DNA from: Acidobacteriota bacterium
GTDB lineage: Bacteria > Acidobacteriota > Blastocatellia > UBA7656
Length of the DNA stretch: 64,000 nt
NCBI GenBank assembly: GCA_038040445.1
Contig: JBBPIG010000008.1
Location: forward strand, 171,127-235,126
Direction: 5' to 3'
Under the pieces are notes generated by a model. It was not told where the DNA came from. It did no database searches and saw only the letters and a list, made by a program, of their open reading frames with translations. Position 1 is the stretch's first letter. Every line of letters begins with the position of its first letter. The translations under genes were made by a program, and so were the position numbers. Below, one piece after another: positions 24,819 to 31,987 of the stretch.

Positions 24819-25073
24819 TCATTGCTGATCGTAAAGGCCGAGATCGAGCAACTGCTTATAGTCGACGATACCGACCCTCAGTCTATCGAGAGGAACCCGA
24901 TTCGGTCGACGACGTTGATATTGAATGCCTGCGGGTCCGCGAAGTAAACACGGCTTGCCGCTCTTGATCGAGACAGAGACTGTCAACTGCTCGAAGTGGA
25001 TTCGGCTGAGGAACTCAAAGGGAGCTTCACGTTTGGGATACGTGCGCAACCGGGATCTCTTCGGTTTTCTCAA
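24819..25073 (-). CDS. Unrecognised small ORF downstream of the YgiT-type antitoxin
   Basis: An 84-codon frame whose first part overlaps the antitoxin's 3' end in another frame. The distal part (HFEQLTVSVSIKSGKPCLL, VPLDRLRVGIVDYKQLLDLG) has a normal amino-acid mix and could be the remnant of a real protein. I recognise no family, and there is no clear start signal. It may be non-coding. Confidence 0.25.
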   Translation of the reverse strand: MRKPKRSRLRTYPKREAPFEFLSRIHFEQLTVSVSIKSGKPCLLRGPAGIQYQRRRPNRVPLDRLRVGIVDYKQLLDLGLYDQQ

Positions 25074-25269
25074 ACGGCCTCGCTCCCGTCGCTATATCGT
25101 TTACGGCATGAAGTATATCGGCGGAGTAGTATCGAGTGCCGCATAAGTCGCAGACTCCGATGATGACCTCTTCGAGGATTACAAACCCGGCCTTATGTTT
25201 GAACGCCTCGCGCTTGACCTTCTTCGGCCGAACGATTCCTTCGCAGTACTCACATTTGTAGCCGTACAT
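25027..25269 (-). CDS. YgiT-type zinc-finger antitoxin (MqsA N-domain-like)
   Basis: 80 residues with two CxxC pairs: YKCEYCEGIV and VCDLCGTRYYSADILHAVND. This is the short YgiT-type zinc-finger family that accompanies DUF4258 or MqsR-like toxins. Its ATG (25269) lies three bases after the stop of the upstream reading frame on the same strand, which is a (broken) DUF4258-like toxin. The gene itself looks intact, so it may now be an antitoxin without a working toxin. Confidence 0.8.
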   Translation of the reverse strand: MYGYKCEYCEGIVRPKKVKREAFKHKAGFVILEEVIIGVCDLCGTRYYSADILHAVNDIATGARPFEKTEEIPVAHVSQT

Positions 25270-25272
25270 AAC

Positions 25273-25693
25273 CTATTCCTCAGACTCGGTCATCGCATAG
25301 ACCGTGATTATGAGGTAGCGGCCCGTACTTGTAAAACGCCCGACGACGCCAACCTTCGTTTGCTCACCCGGCTCCCTCGATGACGTATCGGATCCCCCTT
25401 GGGTCGTTCCTTTCAGTTCGATCTACATTTCCGTTCAAGACGGCGTGCTCGATATCCACTTGACCAGCGACGAATCCGGGAGTTGCGTAGAGAATGGGGA
25501 CACGCCAAGTTCTACCGTCTCCGCTGAGGCTCGGCGTTCCGGCGCAGTACACCGTGCCTGCACGGGAAACTAAGACCCCGTTGACTCGGCCCCTAATATC
25601 AGGGGCGTCGAAGCTCGGAGTGTGTTTTATTGCCAGGTTTTTGCGTCTGGACATCAGAGGCATCGTAGCAAATGACTTCAAGGAGTTCGTCAT
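25273..25693 (-). pseudogene. DUF4258-like toxin, frameshifted, with unrelated N-terminal part
   Basis: The distal part in one frame reads DIEHAVLNGNVDRTERNDPR, then GIRYVIEGAG, and stops at 25364. In the next frame it continues GEQTKVGVVGRFTSTGRYLI and ITVYAMTESEE to TAG at 25273-25275. Dropping one G of the GGG at 25369-25367 joins both into a DUF4258-type C-terminus in the expected toxin-antitoxin order. The N-terminal part (PDIRGRVNGVLVSRAGTVYC, RTWRVPILYATPGFVAGQ) does not look like DUF4258 and may come from another gene by deletion fusion. Confidence 0.6.
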
Positions 25694-25708
25694 CGACCAT
25701 CGAAATCG

Positions 25709-27091
25709 CTAGATCCCCATCGACGATTCCCACTCCCCGAGCGTTTGATCCAACCTGTCCATCAAATCATCAACCTGCTCGCGAGTGATGCACAGCGGCG
25801 GCGCGATGAAGATCGGCATTCCTCGCTTCAAGGCTCCGGGGCGACGAGGGCCGTACAACGACATATAAAAGGCAAGACCGTTCTTTAAACCAATTGCCTG
25901 GAACTTCTCATCAGCGTTAGCCTCGGGCGGAAACCACTCCATCGTGTCCTTGTCGCGTACTAGCTCTAACACCATCAGCAAACCTTTGCCGCGCGCCTCG
26001 GCGATCGTGCGGCGCGCGAGAAAGCGTTCCGCGTTTGAGTGTAGGTAAGCTCCGACTGTGGCGCTGTTCTCGACCAGCTTGTCTTTCTCGAGGATGTCCA
26101 AGACCGCGAGACTCGCGGCGCATGCCAGCGGGTGACCCATGTTCGTGAAGCCGTGAACGAAAGTTTCGCCGGCCGCGAACGGCTCGTTCACTTCGTCGCT
26201 AACGGTCACCGCGCCCATCGGGACATAAAGCCCGGAGATTCCTTTTGCCGTGGTCATGATATCCGCTTGCACGCCGAAGTGCTCCATCGCGAACCAGCGG
26301 CCAGTGCGGCCAAAGCCGGTTACTACTTCGTCGGCGATCAACAACACATCGTAGCGATCACAGATTTCGCGGACCGCTTGCCAGTACTCGGCGGGCGGCA
26401 TCAGGCCATAGTCTTTGCCGGCGCCGACCGGAGTCGCGATGAAAGCCGATACCTGCTCGGGCCCGACGAAGTAGATCGTCTCTTCGAGCTCACGTGCGCA
26501 TTGAAGCGCCCAGTCTACTTCGCTCATTCCCTCGGGACGTTCCTTCGGGTTGCGGTAGTGCCGAACGTGAGGCCAGTTCGCGAGCATCGGAAGAAACGGC
26601 TTGCGAAAGCCCGGCCCGCCCGCGACTGACAACGCGCCTAGCGACATTCCGTGATAGCTATCCCAGGTCCCGATCACGACGTTCTTCTGCTCGTGGCCGC
26701 GAGCGAGGTGATACTGGCGGGCGATCTTGATCGCGGTCTCGACCGCTTCCGAGCCGCCCGAGCACAGATAGGTGGTGTTGAGATTGCCGGGCGCGAGGCG
26801 CGCGATTCGGGCACAGACATCGGCGCGCGGTTGATTGGAAAGCGCGGGATGACAGTAAGCGTACTTCTCGGCTTGTCGAGTGATGGCTTCGATGACACGA
26901 CGGTCGCCGTGCGCTATGTTCATCGCAATCGGACCGCCCGACGCGTCAATGTAGCGATTGCCGTCAGTGTCGTAGAGGTATATGCCTTCGGCGCGCTCGA
27001 GTGCTGGCGCGAACGCGTGATAGGAGAAGAGGTGCTTCCAATCGCCCTCGGCGGTTCGCTGGTTTGGGATCTCTCTTTCTGGTGTTGCCAT
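25709..27091 (-). CDS. Class III PLP-dependent aminotransferase
   Basis: 460 residues of the class III (ornithine/omega-aminotransferase) family. It shows EGIYLYDTDGNRYIDASGG, the cofactor phosphate loop CSGGSEAVETAIKIAR, the acidic motif LLIADEVVTGFGRTG, and the Schiff-base lysine in MTTAKGISGLYVPMGAV. Members use omega-amino acids, diamines, taurine or beta-alanine with pyruvate or 2-oxoglutarate as acceptor. The exact substrate is not readable. It is cytoplasmic. It is divergent from the acyl-CoA ligase at 27446, with two REP-like elements in between. Confidence 0.9.
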   Translation of the reverse strand: MATPEREIPNQRTAEGDWKHLFSYHAFAPALERAEGIYLYDTDGNRYIDASGGPIAMNIAHGDRRVIEAITRQAEKYAYCHPALSNQPRADVCARIARLAPGNLNTTYLCSGGSEAVETAIKIARQYHLARGHEQKNVVIGTWDSYHGMSLGALSVAGGPGFRKPFLPMLANWPHVRHYRNPKERPEGMSEVDWALQCARELEETIYFVGPEQVSAFIATPVGAGKDYGLMPPAEYWQAVREICDRYDVLLIADEVVTGFGRTGRWFAMEHFGVQADIMTTAKGISGLYVPMGAVTVSDEVNEPFAAGETFVHGFTNMGHPLACAASLAVLDILEKDKLVENSATVGAYLHSNAERFLARRTIAEARGKGLLMVLELVRDKDTMEWFPPEANADEKFQAIGLKNGLAFYMSLYGPRRPGALKRGMPIFIAPPLCITREQVDDLMDRLDQTLGEWESSMGI

Positions 27092-27106
27092 TGATAACTC
27101 CTGGGA

Positions 27107-27215
27107 TGTTTGTAGTCCCGTCTTCAGACGGAAGTTTGTATCTCCTCGCTTCAGCTAAGAAAGAGGGTTGTCGCGAGCTTTACAAACTTCCGCCTGAAGG
27201 CGGGACTACGAACAT
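27107..27215. repeat. REP-like inverted doublet, GTAGTCCCG family
   Basis: The left arm is TGTTTGTAGTCCCG then GTCTTCAGAC (hairpin) GGAAGTTTGTA. The right arm is TACAAACTTCC then GCCTGAAGGC (hairpin) GGGACTACGAACA, an inverse copy. Together with the next element it fills the 354-base gap between divergent genes. Confidence 0.8.
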
Positions 27216-27297
27216 TCATGTTTTCTCTGCCCACGCAATGGACGCCACTGCTCTCCGTGACTATTTGCCGGGCGGTAGTATAATCCGAATCCGAACT

Positions 27298-27429
27298 ACG
27301 TCAAAGCGCGTGCAAGGGACGTTCAGAGTACCGACTTTAGTCGGCTATCTTGCGTCACCAGTACTTTGCTGCATGCCGAGAGAGAAGCCGACTAAAGTCG
27401 GTACTCTGAACGCTTGTTTGGTTTGACGT
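27298..27429. repeat. REP-like inverted doublet, CCGACTTTAGTCGG family
   Basis: The outer ACGTCAAA and TTTGACGT are perfect inverse copies. The arms GTTCAGAGTACCGACTTTAG (27321-) and its inverse (27386-27411) each carry the hairpin CCGACTTTAGTCGG. It lies 16 bases upstream of the acyl-CoA ligase start and so within its likely leader. Confidence 0.8.
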
Positions 27430-27445
27430 CGAACAAGGAGTCGAA

Positions 27446-28981
27446 ATGCTGACCGTTGAACTCATTCGCCGCGGGGCGCGTTACTTCCCCGACCGAACCG
27501 CTGTGCTGTTCGAAGACAAATCGCTCACTTTCGCCGAGGTCGATCAACTCTCAAATCGTTTCGCGCACGTTCTTGCGCGCGGCGGCATCCAACGCGGTTC
27601 TCGACTGGCGATACTCGCCAACAACAGTCTCAACAGCATGCCTGTTGATTTCGCCTGCATTAAAGCGGGCGCCGCGCGCACGCCGTTGAACGCGCGCCTC
27701 TCGATGGACGAGCACGAGCATATGTTGCGCGAGATAGGCGCGAGAGTCGTGATTTACGATGCGGAGCTGGCCGACCGGGCCGAGGCTCTGGCCGCGCGCG
27801 TCGCGGGCCTGACGATGCTCGGCCTGGGTTCAACCCGCTGCGGTGCGGACTTGCTCGTAGAAGCATTGTCCGCTCCGAAAAATGATCCGCAAACTCCAGC
27901 AGAACCCGACGACGTTATTTTGACGGTGTTCACCTCCGGCACAACCGGGCGACTAAAAGCAGCCGAGCACACCCAGGCCACTTACGCGGCGGTGTGCAAC
28001 AACACCTCGATTAACCTGCCGGACATTGGACCCGATGACGTGATGCTCCACGCGGCATCGCTGTTTCATGCGAGCGGTTGTTTCATGCTGCCCTACTGGA
28101 TGAAGGGCGCAACGACTGCCGTTCTAGCGCGATTTGAACCGGCCGAGTTTCTGAATGCAATCGCTCGTTGGCGCGTGACTTCGATACACCTCGTGCCGAC
28201 CATGCTCGCGATGTTGTTGGCTCACTCGGATATCGAGAAGGCGGAAATGCCGACGGTCAGAACGATTGTCTACGGCGCATCGCCGATGCCGCTGCCGGTC
28301 ATCAAACGAGCGCTTGAGCTTTGGGGTCCTCGCTTTGTGCAGTACTACGGCCAGACTGAAGCGCCGCTGTTTATCACCAGGCTCGACAAAGAAGATCACG
28401 TTGGGCCGTGGGCTGATCGGCGGCTGTTAGCTTGCGGCCGGCCTTCGGTGGATTGCGAAATCCGATTGATTGACGACAAGGGCGACGACGTGGCGCCGGG
28501 TGAGCAAGGCGAGATTGCTCTTCGCGCGCCGTTTGCGATGGCGGGCTACTTCAACGCGCCTGATCTGAATGACGCGATGTTTGTCGAGGGAGGATGGCTT
28601 CGGACTCGCGACGTCGGACGCTTTGATGAAGCCGGGTTTCTTTATCTGGTGGACCGCACGTCGGACATGATCATCACCGGCGGCTACAACGTGTACCCTC
28701 GGGAAGTCGAAGATGCGTTGTTGGCTCATGCGTCGGTGCTCGAGTGCGCGGTTGTCGGTGCTCCGCACGAGAAATGGGTAGAAGCGGTGACTGCGTTCGT
28801 CGTCTTGCGATCAGGAAAAACGGCCACCGAAGGTGAGTTGATCGAGTTCACTCGCAAGCGGTTGGCGAGTTACAAGGTTCCCAAGTCGGTTCGCTTCATC
28901 GAGCAGATACCCAAGAGCGCCGTGGGAAAAGTTCTGCGTCGAGCGCTACGCGATCCTCTCTGGAAGGATGCGGTGGGATAG
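27446..28981 (+). CDS. AMP-dependent acyl-CoA synthetase/ligase
   Basis: 511 residues of the ANL superfamily, which activates a carboxylic acid as acyl-AMP and transfers it to CoA. Motifs in order: P-loop TVFTSGTTGRLKAAEHTQ, YYGQTEAP, the hinge motif GWLRTRDVGRFDEAGFLYLV, TGGYNVYPREVEDAL, and the C-terminal lysine in PKSAVGKVLRRALRD. The P-loop has R where the canonical motif has P (GTTGRLK for GTTGxPK), a tolerated change. It is probably a medium/long-chain or aryl acid ligase; the acid is unknown. ATG at 27446 has AAGGAG five bases ahead. Confidence 0.92.
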   Translation: MLTVELIRRGARYFPDRTAVLFEDKSLTFAEVDQLSNRFAHVLARGGIQRGSRLAILANNSLNSMPVDFACIKAGAARTPLNARLSMDEHEHMLREIGARVVIYDAELADRAEALAARVAGLTMLGLGSTRCGADLLVEALSAPKNDPQTPAEPDDVILTVFTSGTTGRLKAAEHTQATYAAVCNNTSINLPDIGPDDVMLHAASLFHASGCFMLPYWMKGATTAVLARFEPAEFLNAIARWRVTSIHLVPTMLAMLLAHSDIEKAEMPTVRTIVYGASPMPLPVIKRALELWGPRFVQYYGQTEAPLFITRLDKEDHVGPWADRRLLACGRPSVDCEIRLIDDKGDDVAPGEQGEIALRAPFAMAGYFNAPDLNDAMFVEGGWLRTRDVGRFDEAGFLYLVDRTSDMIITGGYNVYPREVEDALLAHASVLECAVVGAPHEKWVEAVTAFVVLRSGKTATEGELIEFTRKRLASYKVPKSVRFIEQIPKSAVGKVLRRALRDPLWKDAVG

Positions 28982-29061
28982 ATGAGTTCGTAACTACTGC
29001 CGCCAAAATCTGCTATGCTATGCGAAGTCACAGGGTCATACAGGTCGCGAGAGGAGTTACG

Positions 29062-29274
29062 ATGAGCAGTGAATACAAAGCCGTAATAAAGCAGGATGGC
29101 GATTGGTGGATTGGTTGGATAGAAGAAGTTCCCGGAGTGAACTGCCAGGAAGCCTCGCGCGATGAGCTGATTGAGACGCTCCACATAACGCTGCGAGAGG
29201 CGCTTGAACTTAATCGACAGGACGCAATCGCGGCGGCCGGAGGGGACTACCAGGAAGAACCAATCGCTGTATGA
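29062..29274 (+). CDS. HicB-type antitoxin
   Basis: 70 residues: MSSEYKAVIKQDGDWWIGWI, EEVPGVNCQEASRDELIETL, a helix, and a tail EEPIAV. This is the short HicB form with a partial RNase H fold. ATG at 29062 lies six bases after AGGAG. Its stop overlaps the ATG of the HicA-like gene by four bases. It would neutralise HicA and may repress the operon. Confidence 0.88.
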   Translation: MSSEYKAVIKQDGDWWIGWIEEVPGVNCQEASRDELIETLHITLREALELNRQDAIAAAGGDYQEEPIAV

Positions 29275-29459
29275 AGCGAAGTAAACTGGTTCACCATCTG
29301 AATGCTCACGGCTGTGAATTGCTCCGCGAGGGCAAGCGTCACTCCTGGTGGCAAAATCCCACGATGAACCGACGGTCAGCGGTACCCAGGCACAACGAGA
29401 TAAGTGATGTCCTCGCGAAGAAAATCTGCAAGGATCTTGTAATACCATCCCCCAAGTAA
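29271..29459 (+). CDS. HicA-type toxin
   Basis: 62 residues: MKRSKLVHHLNAHGCELLRE, then GKRHSWWQNP with the active-site His and a C-terminal VPRHNEISDVLAKKICKDL. HicA is a double-stranded-RNA-binding-fold mRNA interferase. The usual motif is G-x-(S/G)-H; here it is GKRHSWW, which preserves His. ATG overlaps the HicB stop (ATGA). The order HicB-HicA is less frequent than HicA-HicB but known. Confidence 0.85.
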   Translation: MKRSKLVHHLNAHGCELLREGKRHSWWQNPTMNRRSAVPRHNEISDVLAKKICKDLVIPSPK

Positions 29460-29460
29460 C

Positions 29461-29707
29461 ATGAAAGACCGGAAGAGAGCGCAGTTGATTGGTCGGCACA
29501 CCTTGAGCGATCCACGAATCTGTCACGGCAAGCCGACCTTTCGCGGTAACGCGGGTGCTGTTTGAAGATGTGCTGGAACAAGTCGCTAGCGGCATGGCCT
29601 GGGAGACAATCATCGAAGAGTGGAACGACAGCATCGACAAAGAGGCCATCCGAGAAGCTGGGCAGTTCCGCCCCCAAAATGAGATTCCGGTGCGTAAACT
29701 GGAGTGA
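29461..29707 (+). pseudogene. DUF433 antitoxin-like gene, frameshifted
   Basis: From ATG 29461 the first frame reads RICHGKPTFRG and then hits a stop. In the next frame TRVLFEDVLEQVASGMAWET and IIEEWNDSIDKEAIREA follow to TGA 29705-29707. Deleting one A from the AA at 29548-29549 restores the DUF433 signature KP-x-(I/F)-RGTRV. It lies one base after the HicA stop. DUF433 proteins are usually antitoxins paired with PIN or other toxins; none is seen nearby. Confidence 0.75.
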
Positions 29708-29722
29708 GGTTCAGTTAGGCTT

Positions 29723-31762
29723 TCACGGTGACCCAACAGTGAACGTTCTCGACAATCCAGAATACGGAACTACCGTACCGTGCGACCTCGAGGCTCCGTC
29801 GTGCCGAATTCGGTAGACACCCGGCCGCGTTCCCGGTGGGATCGTCCATTCGACAGTCGCGAGTGATCCGAGCAGAGACCTTCGCCATATGAATCGAGTT
29901 TCCCAATCCCGGTCACGAGCCACGGTAACCCACGAAGACCCATCCTGGCGCTGAACCATCAAATACGTATCCTGAATCTTCAGATCATTCCGCGGGTGTC
30001 CCGCCCAAAAGGACACGTTTACAGTTTGTCCGGGCTGATAGGCGGCGTTGGTGTCTCGGTGAACATCTCCAAAGTGTTTCCACAGCGGCTTCCACTCACT
30101 GGTATGAACCGGCGCCGCGCGTTGTTCGTGTCGAAGATCGAGTGGAGGTGGGCCGGGATCTACGGAGTCCCCATTGCGAAGCGCTAGGGCCAACCGGTCA
30201 AACTCTTGTTGATAGGCTGCGAGTGTCCACGGACCAAAATGCGTAGACGCTCCCTCATAGAGTTGTTTGGCGTATTCTTCGCGCGTTGTGACGTAACCGG
30301 CGTAGGCATTCGATAGACCGGCGATGACCGCATACTCGACGCCCGCATGCGCAAGTTGGGCCATCACTGTATTGATTAGCCGCCGCCCCGCCATTGTCGT
30401 GAACTCACCAGGCACGGCGATGATGACGAGGTTGCCGATTCTCGCAAGTTGTATCGGCAGGACCGGCGGTGACCACGGAAACGGTTTCTTCGACCCGATC
30501 TCCGCTATGATCGGTTTCTCGCACTGACAGTCCGAGTGGAGCTTCTTGCAGATGAACCACAGGAATTTGTGTTCATCGCAAGCCCTTCCCAGCCAACCTA
30601 TACCCGGGCCGTCTGCTGCGCCGGCTATCATTTTGAATCCAAGCGCCGCCGTGCAAGTGCGATGGCTGAAGCCGTCAGTGTACTGAGGCATAACCTCGAC
30701 CGCGTCCATCTTTCTATATGCGTGACGGTAGTCTACGCCTCCAGAGAGCAATTGAGCGGTCGGGTCGCAGTAGAGTCTTAATGCGTTGTTATATTGCTTC
30801 TCTCCGGAAATCCTCGTGCTATCGACGTCGTTCACACCGCCGCCGTCGGCATCTCCGCAGACGTTCGGTGTCACGTCACCTTCGTTGCTTTGCGCGAATG
30901 CAGCCACGAAGGTGTGAGGACAGTAATCCGCAGTCTTCAACCGCTCGAAAAGGTACGCGGCGTAGCCCTTGTTATCTCCGCTAATCAGACGGTTGTCGTT
31001 GTGCATCGAGGTGCAATGGACGGGAAACCAGTTGATCAGTCCGGCCTCTCGATCGGAACGGACAAACTTTAACAGCGTCATCTGTTTGTCAGTATCGTAT
31101 GCGTAGCGTTCGCGCTCTGAACGCGGGTTTTTCTCGTAAGCTTCCCGGGATCGATTGCGGCTCGCATCAAGTAGATCACCGCGTGCGATACGAATTGTCC
31201 CGGGCGCCAAGTCCTCGTGGGCTCGAACGATAGACTGATAAACGCCGTCGACGATTGTCTTGAAGTTTTGCCGATCAAAGCCAAGGATGGTCAAGTTGTA
31301 CAGCGCGTAGTGGGAGAACCCGCCAGGACCGGCGTGGTTATGAGTTGCGCTGAGGACAACGTTCTTATCGCAGTACAGGTTTCCATATTTGTATCGAAGC
31401 CTTTCGACAACTTGTTGCTTGACCCCTTGAAAGAGTTGCCCCAGGTCGGCGCTGACGAAAACAACTCGCTTTCCGTTACAGGGACTCTCGATGACAAAGG
31501 CCCGCGACCACAGCCGAAAATGGATTCCTCGAGTACGCTGACCCACCTGCCCGTATCCCATCATCCCGAGGCCTGAGGCTGGACCGGTGATGTCGTAGAT
31601 GCCGCTACCGATCCGGAAGTCAGTGTTCCCGGCACACTCACGATCGGGCGCGACAACCCGCGCGCCTGGCAGAGTGAGCGGCGCGACGCCGGTCGAAGCG
31701 CACGGACTGACTAGAGCCACGATTACGAACGATAGAGCGAATGACAGAATTCGCAGATTCAC
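29723..31762 (-). CDS. Neutral/alkaline ceramidase
   Basis: 679 residues with a Sec leader (ILSFALSFVIVALVSPCA). It hydrolyses ceramide to sphingosine and fatty acid outside the cytoplasm. Family marks: the zinc motif SATHNHAGPGGFSHY (H141-N-H143), CTSMHNDNRLISGDNKGYAA with the catalytic Ser, SNEGDVTPN, and a C-terminal immunoglobulin-like domain ending VYRIRHDGASRSHGTVVPYS. The length agrees with the family (about 650-700). The start is GTG at 31762 with a weak ribosome-binding site. Presence in a soil bacterium may reflect use of eukaryotic or own sphingolipids. Confidence 0.9.
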   Translation of the reverse strand: MNLRILSFALSFVIVALVSPCASTGVAPLTLPGARVVAPDRECAGNTDFRIGSGIYDITGPASGLGMMGYGQVGQRTRGIHFRLWSRAFVIESPCNGKRVVFVSADLGQLFQGVKQQVVERLRYKYGNLYCDKNVVLSATHNHAGPGGFSHYALYNLTILGFDRQNFKTIVDGVYQSIVRAHEDLAPGTIRIARGDLLDASRNRSREAYEKNPRSERERYAYDTDKQMTLLKFVRSDREAGLINWFPVHCTSMHNDNRLISGDNKGYAAYLFERLKTADYCPHTFVAAFAQSNEGDVTPNVCGDADGGGVNDVDSTRISGEKQYNNALRLYCDPTAQLLSGGVDYRHAYRKMDAVEVMPQYTDGFSHRTCTAALGFKMIAGAADGPGIGWLGRACDEHKFLWFICKKLHSDCQCEKPIIAEIGSKKPFPWSPPVLPIQLARIGNLVIIAVPGEFTTMAGRRLINTVMAQLAHAGVEYAVIAGLSNAYAGYVTTREEYAKQLYEGASTHFGPWTLAAYQQEFDRLALALRNGDSVDPGPPPLDLRHEQRAAPVHTSEWKPLWKHFGDVHRDTNAAYQPGQTVNVSFWAGHPRNDLKIQDTYLMVQRQDGSSWVTVARDRDWETRFIWRRSLLGSLATVEWTIPPGTRPGVYRIRHDGASRSHGTVVPYSGLSRTFTVGSP

Positions 31763-31987
31763 TTTTTTGGAAGGTGAGAAGAATACTCAGTTCTTAACGG
31801 TTTCAAAGATAATCTAGTGACTTGTAACAGCCGCTTCGCTAGCGTTCCAATGAAAACGAAATCGGTGCGAACCCGTCAACGCCGCGTCATCGGTGGTCCA
31901 TGAGTCGTAATTCCAGCGCTGCATAGACCACGGCTGACACTGATTCGACCGAATCGCGCGGATATCACTCGAGCCAGCGTCCTCAGA
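31763..31987. other. Intergenic region
   Basis: Short gap with no recognisable gene or repeat; it holds the ceramidase promoter region on the minus strand. Confidence 0.3.

Noticed and set aside
28870-29736. A 288-codon minus frame over the ligase end and the HicBA genes
   Set aside because: Both HicB and HicA are recognisable with coupled starts on the plus strand, and the minus frame shows no domain.
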